DNA of 64,000 bases from Prosthecodimorpha staleyi (GTDB taxonomy: Bacteria; Pseudomonadota; Alphaproteobacteria; Rhizobiales; Ancalomicrobiaceae). The notes beneath the pieces are model-generated. The model had not been told where the DNA came from and made no database searches. It saw nothing but the letters and a program-made list of their open reading frames with translations. The stretch spans positions 1-64,000 of the forward strand of contig NZ_JAHHZF010000008.1 of assembly GCF_018729455.1 (NCBI RefSeq), written 5' to 3'. Below, one piece after another: positions 38,364 through 47,900 of this stretch (the first letter of the stretch is position 1; each line of letters opens with the position of its first letter). Position numbers and translations under genes: made by a program.

Positions 38364-39839
38364 ATGCTCTTTGGAAGTTCGGAACTGCGCGACAAGTTTC
38401 GCGCCATCGACAGATCGCAGGCGGTCATCGAGTTCGATCCGACGGGGCGCATTCTCGACGCCAATGCGAATTTTCTGGCGGCACTCGGCTATACGCTCGA
38501 TGAGGTCAAGGGCCGGCATCATTCGATGTTTGTCGATGCCGCGGAACGTGAATCGTCGGCCTATCAACAGTTCTGGGACCGGCTGCGCCGCGGCGAGTTT
38601 CAGGCCGCCGAATATCGCCGCATCGGCAAGGGGGGGCGCGAGGTCTGGATCCAGGCCTCCTACAATCCCGTGCTGAATGGCGCCGGCAAGGTCTATCGGG
38701 TGATCAAGTTCGCGACCGACATCACGGCGACAAAACTGCGCAATGCCGAATATGAAGGCCAGATCGCCGCGATCGGCAAGTCGCAGGCCGTGATCCACTT
38801 CACGCTGGACGGCAACATCATCGAAGCGAACCAGAATTTCCTGAGCGCGGTCGGCTATACGCTGGACGAGATCAAGGGCAAGCACCATTCGATGTTCGTC
38901 GAGACCGGTGCGCGCAATTCGACGGAGTATCAGCGCTTCTGGGAGGGTCTGCGGCGCGGCGAGTTCCAGGCCGGTGAGTTCAAGCGCATCGGCCGGGGCG
39001 GCAAGGAGGTCTGGCTCCAGGCGACCTACAATCCGATCGCCGACGCCATGGGGCGCTACTTCAAGGTCGTAAAGTTCTGCACCGACATCACCGTCATGGT
39101 GCGCGAACGCCAGCGGCGCGAGGAGGCCCAGAAGGCGATCGCGACCGACCTCGACAAGGTCACGGAGGCCGTCTCGGAGGCCAACCGGCAGGCGTCGAGC
39201 GCCGCCAGCGCCTCGACGCAGACCTCCGCCAACGTCCAGGCGGTCGCCTCCGGCGCGGAGGAGCTTGCCGCCTCGGTGGAAGAGATCAGCCGGCAGGTTT
39301 CGGTGGCACGGTCGATCTCCTCGACGGCCGTTCAGCAGGCCGAACGCACCAACGAGATCGTGCAGGGACTGACCAGCGCCGCCCAGCGGATCGGCGCCGT
39401 GGTCGAACTGATCAACAATATCGCCGGCCAGACCAATCTGCTCGCCCTCAACGCGACCATCGAGGCGGCCAGGGCCGGCGATGCCGGCCGCGGCTTCGCC
39501 GTCGTCGCGTCCGAGGTCAAGAACCTCGCCGGACAGACCTCGAAGGCGACCGACGAAATCGGCCAGCAGATCGATGCCGTCCAGGTCTCGACCAGTCAGG
39601 CGGTCAATGCGATCGCCGGCATCGCCGATGTGATCGGCAAGATCAGCGAAATCTCGTCCGGCATCGCGGCCGCCGTCGAGGAGCAGACGGCCGTCACCCG
39701 CGACATGTCCGAGAACATGCAGACCGCGTCGAAGGGCGTCGAGGTGATCAGCCGGAACATGAACCAGATCGCGGAGCAGACGAGGTTCGTCGATCAGGCG
39801 ACCCGGACCGTGCGCGAGGCCAGCCGCGCCATCGCCTGA
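38364..39839 (+). CDS. Soluble methyl-accepting chemotaxis protein with two PAS domains
   Basis: This 491-residue chemoreceptor has no transmembrane segment, so it is cytoplasmic. Two PAS domains lie at about residues 15-125 and 135-250 and are near-duplicates of each other (both contain GYTLDE, HHSMFV and LRRGEFQA). The methyl-accepting signalling domain follows, with the hairpin tip [20 protein letters not shown] and [17 protein letters not shown]. It resembles Aer-like or haem/flavin-sensing soluble receptors. It controls the flagellar CheA-CheY pathway; ligand unknown. ATG 38364 has a GGGGAG ribosome site; ATG 38328 lies in frame upstream. Confidence 0.95.
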   Translation: MLFGSSELRDKFRAIDRSQAVIEFDPTGRILDANANFLAALGYTLDEVKGRHHSMFVDAAERESSAYQQFWDRLRRGEFQAAEYRRIGKGGREVWIQASYNPVLNGAGKVYRVIKFATDITATKLRNAEYEGQIAAIGKSQAVIHFTLDGNIIEANQNFLSAVGYTLDEIKGKHHSMFVETGARNSTEYQRFWEGLRRGEFQAGEFKRIGRGGKEVWLQATYNPIADAMGRYFKVVKFCTDITVMVRERQRREEAQKAIATDLDKVTEAVSEANRQASSAASASTQTSANVQAVASGAEELAASVEEISRQVSVARSISSTAVQQAERTNEIVQGLTSAAQRIGAVVELINNIAGQTNLLALNATIEAARAGDAGRGFAVVASEVKNLAGQTSKATDEIGQQIDAVQVSTSQAVNAIAGIADVIGKISEISSGIAAAVEEQTAVTRDMSENMQTASKGVEVISRNMNQIAEQTRFVDQATRTVREASRAIA

Positions 39840-39858
39840 TCGCCATCGCCTGATCGCC
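39831..39858. repeat. Exact 14-bp tandem duplication across a stop codon
   Basis: ATCGCCTGATCGCC occurs twice in a row (39831-39844 and 39845-39858). The first copy contains the chemoreceptor stop codon TGA (39837-39839). It looks like replication slippage and does not alter the protein. Confidence 0.8.
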
Positions 39859-39976
39859 GCGGGCCATGCGTCGCCGGCTGAGGGGCCCGGCGAGCTTCGT
39901 CCGCGATCCGGTGAAGGCTGCCGGATCACCTCCGGCACGGGACGTGGGTCACGCCGGCACCGTCAAGACGGATCCG

Positions 39977-40645
39977 TCAGCGCCGCTTGAGCACGAAGAC
40001 GCCCTGTTCGCCGAACAGGTTCCAGAACCACCACGGCGCGTTGAGGCTCATCGCCTGACCGCCGGCATTGAGCGCCACGGCCTTTTCCATCTCGGCGCCG
40101 ACATCGGGCTCCTTGGTCAGTTCGACGAAATCCCGGATCGTGCAGAAATGGATGTTGGGGGTGTCGTACCAGCTGTACGGCAGATCCTCGGTGATCGGCA
40201 TGCGGCCGCGCAGCAGGAACTGCAGGCGGATGCGCCAGTAGCCGAAATTCGGCACCGAGACGATCGCCCGCCGGCCGATGCGCAGCAGGTGCTTCAGCAC
40301 TTCCTTCGGCTGCCCGGTCGCCTGCAGGGTCTGCGACAGGATGACCACATCGAAAGCATCGTCCGGATAGTAGACGAGGTCGGTGTCGGCATCGCCTTGG
40401 ATCACCGACAGGCCGCGCGCGACGCATTCGTTGACGCCCTTCTGACTGAGCTCGATGCCGCGGCCGTCGACCGCCCGGCTGCGGGCCAGCCATTGCAGCA
40501 AGGCGCCGTCGCCGCAGCCGACATCGAGCACGCGCGCGCCGCGCGGGACCAGATCGGCGATCACGCGCAGATCGACGCGCGGCTCCCCGCCGGCCTGGAA
40601 GAGGGTGCCCTGGCCTGCGGCCGTGGTCGTCGGCCGTTCGGTCAT
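39977..40645 (-). CDS. metW: Methionine biosynthesis protein MetW
   Basis: This 222-residue methyltransferase-fold protein has motif [17 protein letters not shown] and the MetW-specific [15 protein letters not shown] and [21 protein letters not shown] segments, ending in an FVLKRR-type tail. MetW is encoded with MetX and is thought to assist homoserine acylation. Its start overlaps the metX stop by 4 bases (ATGA), indicating coupling. Confidence 0.95.
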   Translation of the reverse strand: MTERPTTTAAGQGTLFQAGGEPRVDLRVIADLVPRGARVLDVGCGDGALLQWLARSRAVDGRGIELSQKGVNECVARGLSVIQGDADTDLVYYPDDAFDVVILSQTLQATGQPKEVLKHLLRIGRRAIVSVPNFGYWRIRLQFLLRGRMPITEDLPYSWYDTPNIHFCTIRDFVELTKEPDVGAEMEKAVALNAGGQAMSLNAPWWFWNLFGEQGVFVLKRR

Positions 40646-41832
40646 GCCAGCCCCCGGGCGCGGGCGGCGCTGTCGATGAAGCCGCGCAGGATGCCGAACA
40701 GTTCCGGCTCGTCGAGCAGGAAGGCATCGTGGCCGCGGTCGGTGACGATCTCGGCGAAGGACACGCTGGCGCCGGCCGCGTTGAGCGCATGCACCACGGC
40801 ACGGCTCTCGGCGGTCGGGAACAGCCAGTCGGAGGTGAAGGACACGATGCAGAAGCGCGTCCTGGTGCCGCGGAAGGCCTCCGCCAGCTTGCCGCCATGC
40901 TCGGCCGCGATGTCGAAATAGTCCATCGCGCGCGTCACGTAGAGATAGGAATTGGCGTCGAAGCGGTCGACGAAGGACAGGCCCTGGTGCCTCAGATAGC
41001 TCTCGATCTGGAAATCGGCGTCGAAGCCGAAGGTCAACCGGTCGCGCCCCTGCAGGCGGCGGCCGAACTTCGAATGCAGCGAGGCTTCCGACATGTAGGT
41101 GATGTGCGCGGCCATGCGGGCGACGGCCAGACCCTTGCGCGGGCTGGTGCCGGCATCGAGATAGCGGCCGCCGTGCCAGTCCGGATCGGCCATGATGGCC
41201 TGCCGGCCGACCTCGTGGAAGGCGATGTTCTGCGAGGAATGGCGCGCGCCGGCCGCGATCGGCGCGGCGGCGAAGACGCGCTCCGGATAGGCCGCGGCCC
41301 ATTGCAGCACCTGCATGCCGCCCATCGAGCCGCCCATCACCAGGAACAGCGTGTCGATGCCCAGATGGTCGATCAGCGCGGCCTGCGAGCGGACCATGTC
41401 GCCGATGGTCACGACCGGCAGGTCGAGACCGTAGGGCTTGCCGGTCGCCGGATTGACCGATGCCGGGCCGGTGGTGCCCATGCAGCCGCCGAGCACGTTG
41501 GCGCAGATGACGAAATAGCGGTCGGTGTCGATCGGCAGGCCGGGCCCGATGACCAGATCCCACCAGCCCGACTTGCCGGTGACCGGGTGGATGTTGTGGA
41601 CATGCTGGTCGCCGGTCAGCGCATGGCAGACCAGGATGGCGTTCGACTTGTCCGCATTGAGCCGGCCATAGGTCTGGTAGGCGATCTGCCAGGGACCGAG
41701 GCTGTGGCCGGAATCGAGCGGAAGCGGCTGGTCGGCGCCGAACCGCACGACCATGCTGTCCGGCGTCTCCGTCTGGCGCAGGCGGGCCAGTTCGACCGCA
41801 TCGTCCACGGCGTGAATTCCACCGTTACCCAT
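40642..41832 (-). CDS. metX: Homoserine O-acetyltransferase
   Basis: This 396-residue alpha/beta-hydrolase-fold enzyme transfers acetyl (or succinyl) from CoA to homoserine in methionine synthesis. The motifs are [15 protein letters not shown], the [17 protein letters not shown] oxyanion region, the nucleophile elbow GGSMGGMQ, and the late Asp/His in [11 protein letters not shown] and [11 protein letters not shown]. It is followed by overlapping metW. No SAM-II riboswitch was found upstream although some relatives have one; a TTGACA promoter is present. Confidence 0.95.
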   Translation of the reverse strand: MGNGGIHAVDDAVELARLRQTETPDSMVVRFGADQPLPLDSGHSLGPWQIAYQTYGRLNADKSNAILVCHALTGDQHVHNIHPVTGKSGWWDLVIGPGLPIDTDRYFVICANVLGGCMGTTGPASVNPATGKPYGLDLPVVTIGDMVRSQAALIDHLGIDTLFLVMGGSMGGMQVLQWAAAYPERVFAAAPIAAGARHSSQNIAFHEVGRQAIMADPDWHGGRYLDAGTSPRKGLAVARMAAHITYMSEASLHSKFGRRLQGRDRLTFGFDADFQIESYLRHQGLSFVDRFDANSYLYVTRAMDYFDIAAEHGGKLAEAFRGTRTRFCIVSFTSDWLFPTAESRAVVHALNAAGASVSFAEIVTDRGHDAFLLDEPELFGILRGFIDSAARARGLA

Positions 41833-41877
41833 CTGACCCTTCCGGGAGTTCCAGCCTGTCGCAGGCGGCGGGGCGCT

Positions 41878-41907
41878 CAGCTATTCGCCGCCGGCCGCCT
41901 CTGTCAA
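41878..41907 (-). promoter_or_regulatory. metX: Candidate metX promoter
   Basis: Read leftward, TTGACA (41902-41907) and TAGCTG (41878-41883) are separated by 18 bases. It lies about 45 bases upstream of metX in the 207-base gap shared with the divergent chorismate mutase gene. Confidence 0.45.
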
Positions 41908-42039
41908 TGGCATCGGCGACCGACCGGGTCACCGCACTGCCGTGGGATCGGCGGCCGAACACTTGAGCCAATCGCTGCCGTTTGATTTCGCGCGGGCTGT
42001 TCCCTATGAAGAAGCCCCGCTCCCGTTGCCGGTTCCGTC

Positions 42040-42912
42040 ATGTCCGATACGCCTCCGCCTGCAGATCTCGCCGTCCGGCTCGGGCAGTTGCGCACGGAGA
42101 TCGACGCGATCGACGAGGAGGTGCACCGGCTCCTGGTGGCGCGGTCGGCGATCATCGACGAACTGATCAAGGTGAAGCGCACCGACGTGACCGGCGCCGC
42201 CTTCCGGCCGGCGCGCGAGGCCGACATGATGCGGCGCCTCGTGGCGCGCCATCGCGGCATCCTGCCGATCATCGCGCTCGAGCATATGTGGCGCGAGATC
42301 GTCTCGACCTTCACCTTCCTGCAGGCCCACTACGAGGTCCATCTCGACGGCGGTCGCGATCCCGTCGCCATGCGCGATCTGGCCCGCTTCTACTGCGGCT
42401 TCACGGTGCCGGCCCACATGCTGCCCGGGCCCGACGAGGTGATCGAGGCGGTCGCGGCATCGGTCTCCGATCTCGGCATCATCCGCCTGTCGCAGCCGAG
42501 CTGGGTCGGCGCCTGGTGGAACCGGCTCGGCGGCGAGGGGCCGCGCGTGATCACGCGCCTGCCCTATATCGACATGCCCGGGCGCGTCGCCGACCTGCCG
42601 GCGCTGGTTGTCTCCAATCCGATCAGCGAGCCGATCGCACCGGAGGTGGACATCCTCGCCTGCTCGGGCGTCGGTGACCGCGATCCGGCGCGCGCGCTGG
42701 CCGATGCCGGCATCGAATTGCTGGCGCGTCACGACGAAGGCCCGCGCGCCGAATTCCTGATCGCCATACCGGCCGCGCAGGACCGCGCCACCGTTCCGGC
42801 CGCCTTCGCGGCGGCGGGTGTGGAGGTCAGGACCCCGCGCGTCGTCGGCGGCTATCCGGCGCCGATCCGCCTGCCGGCGGGCCCGCCCGCCCGCAGCGCG
42901 CCGGCCGACTGA
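42040..42912 (+). CDS. Chorismate mutase (AroQ-type) with C-terminal extension
   Basis: This 290-residue protein has a three-helix AroQ chorismate mutase domain at residues 1-95, with [21 protein letters not shown], the active-site Arg/Lys in IKVKR, and [13 protein letters not shown]. The remaining 195 residues are a conserved extension seen in Hyphomicrobiales homologues, with no clear prephenate dehydratase motifs. It converts chorismate to prephenate. It heads a rightward run with hisC and a prephenate dehydrogenase gene, giving the tyrosine/phenylalanine branch. Confidence 0.88.
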   Translation: MSDTPPPADLAVRLGQLRTEIDAIDEEVHRLLVARSAIIDELIKVKRTDVTGAAFRPAREADMMRRLVARHRGILPIIALEHMWREIVSTFTFLQAHYEVHLDGGRDPVAMRDLARFYCGFTVPAHMLPGPDEVIEAVAASVSDLGIIRLSQPSWVGAWWNRLGGEGPRVITRLPYIDMPGRVADLPALVVSNPISEPIAPEVDILACSGVGDRDPARALADAGIELLARHDEGPRAEFLIAIPAAQDRATVPAAFAAAGVEVRTPRVVGGYPAPIRLPAGPPARSAPAD

Positions 42913-42973
42913 CCCGTATCGCTCCATACCGATCGCCTGCTCGTTCACTTTCCTGCCGACCACGAGGCCCGTC

Positions 42974-44077
42974 ATGACCGCCGCCCCCCTCGACCGCCCG
43001 ATCCCGCGCCCCGGCGTGCTCGACATCGCCCCCTATGTTCCGGGCAAGTCCAAGGCGACCGGCGGCGGCAAGCTCTACAAGCTGTCCTCGAACGAGACCC
43101 CGCTCGGGGCGAGCCCGAAGGCGATCGCGGCCTATCAGGCCCAGGCGGGCAGCCTGGAATTCTATCCGGACGGTTCGGCCACCGCGCTGCGCGACGCGAT
43201 CGGCCGGCTCTACGGCCTCGCCCCGGAGCGGCTGATCTGTGGCGCGGGCTCGGACGAGATTCTGAACCTGATCGCCCATGCCTATATCGGCCCCGGCGAC
43301 GAGGCGATTTATTCGGAGCATGGCTTCCTGGTCTATCCGATCGCGGTGACCGGGGCCGGCGGCACGCCGATCGCCGTCAAGGAGAAGAACCTGACTGCGG
43401 ATGTCGACGCGCTGCTGGCCGCCGTCACCGAGCGCACGCGCGTCCTGTTCCTGGCCAATCCGAACAATCCGACCGGCACCTATCTGCCTTTCGACGAGGT
43501 CAAGCGGCTGCATGCCGGCCTGCCGAAGCGGGTCCTGCTGGTGCTCGACGCAGCCTATGCGGAATATGTCCGGCGCAACGACTACGAGAGCGGCATCGAA
43601 CTGGTCTCGACCAGCGAGAACGTGATCATGGCGCGCACCTTCTCCAAGATCTACGGCCTCGCCGGCCTGCGCCTCGGCTGGGCCTACGGGCCGGCCGCCG
43701 TGATCGACGCCATGAATCGCATCCGCGGCCCGTTCAACCTCTCCGCCCCGGCGATCGCAGCCGGCGTGGCGGCGATCGAGGACCGCGACTTCACGGCGCG
43801 TGCCGCCGACCACAATGAGGAGTGGCTGCCGAAGGTGGTCGGCGCGCTCGAGGCGATCGGCCTGACGGTGACGCCTTCGGTCGGCAACTTCGTGCTGATC
43901 CATTTCCCGGACGCGGCCGGCAAGCGCGCGCCGGACGCCGATGCCTTCCTGCTCGACCGCGGCATCGTCGTGCGTCGGATGGATGCCTACGGACTGCCCA
44001 ATGCCCTGCGCATGACGATCGGCTCGGCGGAAGCCAACGAGGCGGCGATCGCGGCGTTGACGGAGTTTCTCCGGTGA
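42974..44077 (+). CDS. hisC: Histidinol-phosphate/aromatic aminotransferase
   Basis: This 367-residue PLP enzyme of the HisC group has [13 protein letters not shown] at the N-terminus, [23 protein letters not shown] and the Schiff-base Lys in [17 protein letters not shown], with a final Arg in LRMTIGS. It transaminates imidazole-acetol phosphate and, in many organisms, prephenate or aromatic keto acids. Its place between chorismate mutase and prephenate dehydrogenase supports an aromatic role as well. Its stop overlaps the next start (GTGA). Confidence 0.95.
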   Translation: MTAAPLDRPIPRPGVLDIAPYVPGKSKATGGGKLYKLSSNETPLGASPKAIAAYQAQAGSLEFYPDGSATALRDAIGRLYGLAPERLICGAGSDEILNLIAHAYIGPGDEAIYSEHGFLVYPIAVTGAGGTPIAVKEKNLTADVDALLAAVTERTRVLFLANPNNPTGTYLPFDEVKRLHAGLPKRVLLVLDAAYAEYVRRNDYESGIELVSTSENVIMARTFSKIYGLAGLRLGWAYGPAAVIDAMNRIRGPFNLSAPAIAAGVAAIEDRDFTARAADHNEEWLPKVVGALEAIGLTVTPSVGNFVLIHFPDAAGKRAPDADAFLLDRGIVVRRMDAYGLPNALRMTIGSAEANEAAIAALTEFLR

Positions 44078-45030
44078 GCGCAGCGGAAAAGCCGATTTTC
44101 GGGCGCCTGACCCTGATCGGGATCGGCTTGATCGGCGGCTCGATCGCGCGCGTGGCGCGCCGCGACGGGCTCGCCGGCGAGATCGTCGTCTCGACCCGGC
44201 GCCAGGAGACGCTCGACCGGGCGGCCGAACTCGGCCTCGGCGACCGCTACACGACCGACATGGCCGCGGCGGTCGAAGGCGCGGACTGCGTGATCGTCTC
44301 CGTGCCGGTCGGCGCCTCGGAGGCCGTCGCGCAGGCGATCGGGCCGCATCTCAAGCCGGGCGCGATCGTCTCCGATGTCGGTTCGGTAAAGGCCGACGTG
44401 GTCCGCCAGATGGCACCGCACCTGCCGGCCCATGCTCATTTCGTGCCGGCCCATCCGGTCGCCGGTACGGAGCATTCCGGTCCGGATGCGGGCTTCGCGG
44501 AGCTGTTCCACAATCGCTGGTGCATCCTGACCCCGCCGCCCGGCACCGATCCGGCGGCTGTTGAGCACCTCGCCGCCTTCTGGCGCGCGACCGGCTCGAA
44601 GGTCGAGACCATGACACCCGAGCACCACGACATGGTGCTGGCTATCACCAGCCATATTCCGCATCTGATCGCCTACAACATCGTCGGAACGGCGGCGCAT
44701 CTCGAACAGGTTACCGCCTCGGAGGTGATCAAGTTCTCGGCCGGCGGCTTCCGCGACTTCACCCGCATCGCCGCCTCCGACCCGACCATGTGGCGGGACG
44801 TGTTCCTGCACAACAAGGAGGCGGTGATCGAGATGCTCGGCCGCTTCATCGAGGATCTGTTCGCGCTGCAGCGGGCAGTGCGTTTCTCCGACGGCGATGC
44901 GCTGTTCGAGCTGTTCACCAAGACCCGTGCGATCCGGCGCGGCATCATCGATGTCGGCCAGGATACCGCGGCGCCGGACTTCGGACGCGCATCCGCTGGC
45001 GGACCGGCCGAGATCCTGGCGAAGGGCTGA
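44074..45030 (+). CDS. Prephenate/arogenate dehydrogenase
   Basis: This 318-residue TyrA-type enzyme has the NAD loop [15 protein letters not shown] and [10 protein letters not shown]. The active-site segment [15 protein letters not shown] contains the catalytic His, and the helical dimer domain includes [21 protein letters not shown]. It performs oxidative decarboxylation of prephenate (or arogenate) to a tyrosine precursor. The start is GTG 44074, overlapping the hisC stop by 4 bases. The three aromatic genes form one operon by spacing. Confidence 0.95.
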   Translation: MSAAEKPIFGRLTLIGIGLIGGSIARVARRDGLAGEIVVSTRRQETLDRAAELGLGDRYTTDMAAAVEGADCVIVSVPVGASEAVAQAIGPHLKPGAIVSDVGSVKADVVRQMAPHLPAHAHFVPAHPVAGTEHSGPDAGFAELFHNRWCILTPPPGTDPAAVEHLAAFWRATGSKVETMTPEHHDMVLAITSHIPHLIAYNIVGTAAHLEQVTASEVIKFSAGGFRDFTRIAASDPTMWRDVFLHNKEAVIEMLGRFIEDLFALQRAVRFSDGDALFELFTKTRAIRRGIIDVGQDTAAPDFGRASAGGPAEILAKG

Positions 45031-45089
45031 GGCTGCCGGCGCGCGCCTCAGGCGCACCGGCGTCCGGTCACCGCCGGGCGGGTGTCCTG

Positions 45090-45419
45090 TCACCGCCGGG
45101 CGGTGGGGGGCGCCCGGCGGATCGCCTCGTAGGCGGCCCATTCGGCGCGCGCGACGCCATCGCGCGGCATCGCATGGGTGGCGCAGAACAGGAGGAAGCT
45201 CTGTTCGTCGAAGCGGATGCGCACCGTGCGTACGCCCTTGTCGGACATTTCCCGCTCGAAGGCCCAGCCTTCCTTGAGCCAGGTATCGTAGTCTTCGTAA
45301 AGCCGGTCGGCGTCCTCCATCAGCGCCTTGGCCTGCTCGTAGTCCTTGCGGCGGAACCAGCAGAGGGCCAACTGCCGGAAGCCGGAACTGGCCTGCGCGG
45401 CGGCGACGGGATCGGTCAT
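45090..45419 (-). CDS. Conserved small protein, unknown function
   Basis: This 109-residue protein is rich in aromatic and charged residues, with an N-terminal helical pair (ALCWFRRKDYEQAKALMEDADRL resembles a single TPR-like helix-turn-helix) and a beta-like region around VRTVRIRFDEQSFLLFC. No signal peptide or membrane segment. I do not recognise a function. It converges on the prephenate dehydrogenase gene and is divergent from the glycosyltransferase gene. Confidence 0.6.
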   Translation of the reverse strand: MTDPVAAAQASSGFRQLALCWFRRKDYEQAKALMEDADRLYEDYDTWLKEGWAFEREMSDKGVRTVRIRFDEQSFLLFCATHAMPRDGVARAEWAAYEAIRRAPPTARR

Positions 45420-45528
45420 GACGGAACTCCGGTTGGATGGTGCCGCAGCGCCGGCGGCGGCATCGCACGCGGCGACGACCGCTTCGGCGCGGCACCCAAG
45501 CGGCCACGCCTATAACACCGGGATCACG

Positions 45529-47775
45529 ATGGCGGAAGGCGGGCTGACAGGGACAGGCGGGACCGAGGGATTGACGGACGTCCGGGTGGCTGCGCGCCGT
45601 CACGTCGAGCCGGACGGTGCCCCGGCGGCCTGGCGGGCGACCGGCTTCGCGCCGTCGATCACCTTCGATCTCACCGCCGAGGCCCGGCCCGGCTGGTACG
45701 CGCTCGAAATCGGGATCCAGGCCGGCCACGACCTGCAGGTCCGCGTGTTGCCCGGCTTCGGCGGCCGGTTCGAGCGGACACGCTCGACCGTCCTGAAGCG
45801 GGATGCGGGCGGCATCTTCGTCGGGACCTTCCGGGCGCCCGAACCGTTCCGGCAGATCGAAGTCGAGCCGGGGCGCCTGCCCGGGCCGTTCCGGCTCGAG
45901 CGGCTCGTGCTGCGGCGGATGGGCCCCTTCGCGGTCGCCAGCATGGCGCTGGCGGGTGCCGTCCGCGCCGCCCGCCGGGGCCCCGGTCCGCTCGCCGGCT
46001 ACCTGAAGGCCGCGCTCGCCACGGTCCTGAACCCGCGCCGCTTCGAGACGGCCCAGCCGCCGGGCGGGGGCGGGGAGGGAAGTGACGATGCGCAACGGCG
46101 CTACGCGGCCTGGCTCGACGCCCGGACGGCGCCCGATCCCGCGGAGCAATCGCGTCCGCCAGCACCGATCGTCGTGATCGTCCCGATTCTTGATGCCGTC
46201 GCGGCCGATGCTGTGGCGGCGACGCTCGGGTCGCTCGCCGGGCAGGTCCGGCGCTTCGACGAACTGGTCCTGGCCGGCCCGGCCGATCGCCTCGCGGCGG
46301 CGGATGCGGCGCTGGCGACCGTTCGTGCGTCGGGATGTGCGGCGCGGATCGCGACCGTGCCGGTCGCCGGCGGGGCGACGGCGGCGGCGACCGTGACGGC
46401 CGGGGTCGAGGCCTCCGCGGCGGCGGCGATCACCGTGCTGCCGCCCGGCTGGATCGCCGATCCCGGTCTCGTCGGCGCCTTCGCGGCGGAGGCCGAGACG
46501 GCCGAGACGTTGGCGCTCGCCTATGCGGACGAGGACGAGACCGGGCCGGACGGGCATCGCCGGCATCCGCGGTTCAAGCCGTCCTGGTCGCCCGCGCTCC
46601 TGGAATCCCATGCCTATATGGGCGTGCCCCTGCTGATCGCCCGATCCTGCTGGCCGGCAGAGGCGGCCCGGCTCAGGTCCGGCGCCGAACCCTACGATCT
46701 CGCCTTCAGGGTGACCGAAGCCGCGCCGCCGGGCGCGATCCGGCGCGTCGCGCAGACGGTCGCCAGCCGGCGCGACGACGGCCCCGTTGACGGCTGGAGC
46801 CCGGCGACCGCGGCGGAGCGTGCGGCGGCGGCGGTCGCCTGCGTGGCGGATCATCTCGCCCGACGCGGCGAGGCCGGGCGCGTGGTTCCGGTTTCGGGGC
46901 ATCCGGGCTTCGTCCGTGTACGCCGGGCGCTGCCGTCGGCGGCGCCCCTCGTCAGCGTCATCGTGCCGACGCGGGATCGGGCGGACCTGATCGGCGCCTG
47001 TCTGGCGGGCCTGGCCGAGCGGACCGACTACCCGGCGCTCGAGATCCTGGTCGTCGACAACGGCTCGGTCGATCCGGACGCCCTCGCGGTGCTGGAGGCC
47101 GCCGCGGGTCGTCCGGGCATCCGGCTCCTCCGCGCGCCCGGCCCGTTCGACTATGCCGGCCTCAACAACCGCGCCGCGGCCGCGGCGCGTGGCGAAATCC
47201 TCTGTCTTCTCAACGACGACGTGGTGCCGATCGGGCCGGACTGGCTCGCCGCGATGGTCGGCGAGGCGCTGCAGGCCGATGTCGGCCCGGTCGGCGCGAC
47301 CCTGCTCTACCCGGACGGGACGGTGCAGCATGCCGGCATCCTGCTCGGCATGCACGGCACGGCCGGCCACATGGACCGGGGCCTGCCGGGCGACGCCGCC
47401 GGACCGGGCGGGCGGCTGCTGGCAAGGCGCGAGGTCGCCGCCGTCACCGGCGCCTGCCTGGTGGTGCGCAAGGCGGTCTGGGACCGGCTCGGCGGGTTCG
47501 ACCCGGCTTTCGCAGTTGCCTTCAACGATGTCGATTTCTGCCTGCGCGCACGCGCGCTCGGCCTCAGGACGGTGATCACGCCTGACGCCCGGCTGACCCA
47601 TTTCGAATCAGCCTCGCGCGGCGCCGACCGGGAGGGCGCGCGGCGCGCGCGGTTCGAGGCCGAAGCGGCGCGGTTTCGGGCACGCTGGGCGGCGTCGGTC
47701 CTCGACGATCCGATCGTCTCGCCGTCCTTCGACCGCGCCGAAGGCGCTTTCGCGGTGCGGGCCGCGGAAAATTAA
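45529..47775 (+). CDS. Family 2 glycosyltransferase with unusual N-terminal domain
   Basis: This 748-residue protein has three parts. Residues 1-170 form a beta-rich domain of unknown type. Residues about 200-470 resemble a degenerate GT-A fold (PIVVIVPILDA, then YADEDETGPDGHRRHPRFKPSWSP). Residues about 485-748 are a clear GT2 domain with SVIVPTRDRADLI, VVDNGSVD, CLLNDDVVPI and GFDPAFAVAFNDVDFCLRA. It probably adds sugars to a surface polysaccharide. I use ATG 45529, which follows a TATAAC-like box and a GGGA; an upstream in-frame ATG at 45418 overlaps the divergent gene's start codon. No membrane helix is evident. The export lipoprotein gene follows. Confidence 0.85.
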   Translation: MAEGGLTGTGGTEGLTDVRVAARRHVEPDGAPAAWRATGFAPSITFDLTAEARPGWYALEIGIQAGHDLQVRVLPGFGGRFERTRSTVLKRDAGGIFVGTFRAPEPFRQIEVEPGRLPGPFRLERLVLRRMGPFAVASMALAGAVRAARRGPGPLAGYLKAALATVLNPRRFETAQPPGGGGEGSDDAQRRYAAWLDARTAPDPAEQSRPPAPIVVIVPILDAVAADAVAATLGSLAGQVRRFDELVLAGPADRLAAADAALATVRASGCAARIATVPVAGGATAAATVTAGVEASAAAAITVLPPGWIADPGLVGAFAAEAETAETLALAYADEDETGPDGHRRHPRFKPSWSPALLESHAYMGVPLLIARSCWPAEAARLRSGAEPYDLAFRVTEAAPPGAIRRVAQTVASRRDDGPVDGWSPATAAERAAAAVACVADHLARRGEAGRVVPVSGHPGFVRVRRALPSAAPLVSVIVPTRDRADLIGACLAGLAERTDYPALEILVVDNGSVDPDALAVLEAAAGRPGIRLLRAPGPFDYAGLNNRAAAAARGEILCLLNDDVVPIGPDWLAAMVGEALQADVGPVGATLLYPDGTVQHAGILLGMHGTAGHMDRGLPGDAAGPGGRLLARREVAAVTGACLVVRKAVWDRLGGFDPAFAVAFNDVDFCLRARALGLRTVITPDARLTHFESASRGADREGARRARFEAEAARFRARWAASVLDDPIVSPSFDRAEGAFAVRAAEN

Positions 47776-47779
47776 GCTG

Positions 47780-47808
47780 TTGTTAGGATGCGGGTTTTTC
47801 TGTAACTG
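47780..47808 (+). promoter_or_regulatory. Candidate promoter of the polysaccharide export gene
   Basis: TTGTTA (47780-47785) and TAACTG (47803-47808), 17 bases apart, lie about 95 bases upstream of the export lipoprotein gene, in an AT-richer patch just after the glycosyltransferase stop. Confidence 0.35.
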
Positions 47809-47900
47809 TCTGTGTCTCTGGGGACACGCGTTTCGGAATTGGGCACCATCGCCAAAGTACGGCTCTGGCTCGCTTTAGACCGGAATGGTATGGAGCCGTC

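Noticed and set aside
41833-42039. SAM-II riboswitch upstream of metX
   Set aside because: I looked for its conserved pseudoknot segments and did not find them; only a promoter-like TTGACA/TAGCTG pair is visible.
43987-47601. Reverse-strand open frame of about 1,200 codons
   Set aside because: It is antisense to prephenate dehydrogenase and the glycosyltransferase; its composition is Arg/Gly/Ala low complexity with no recognisable domain.
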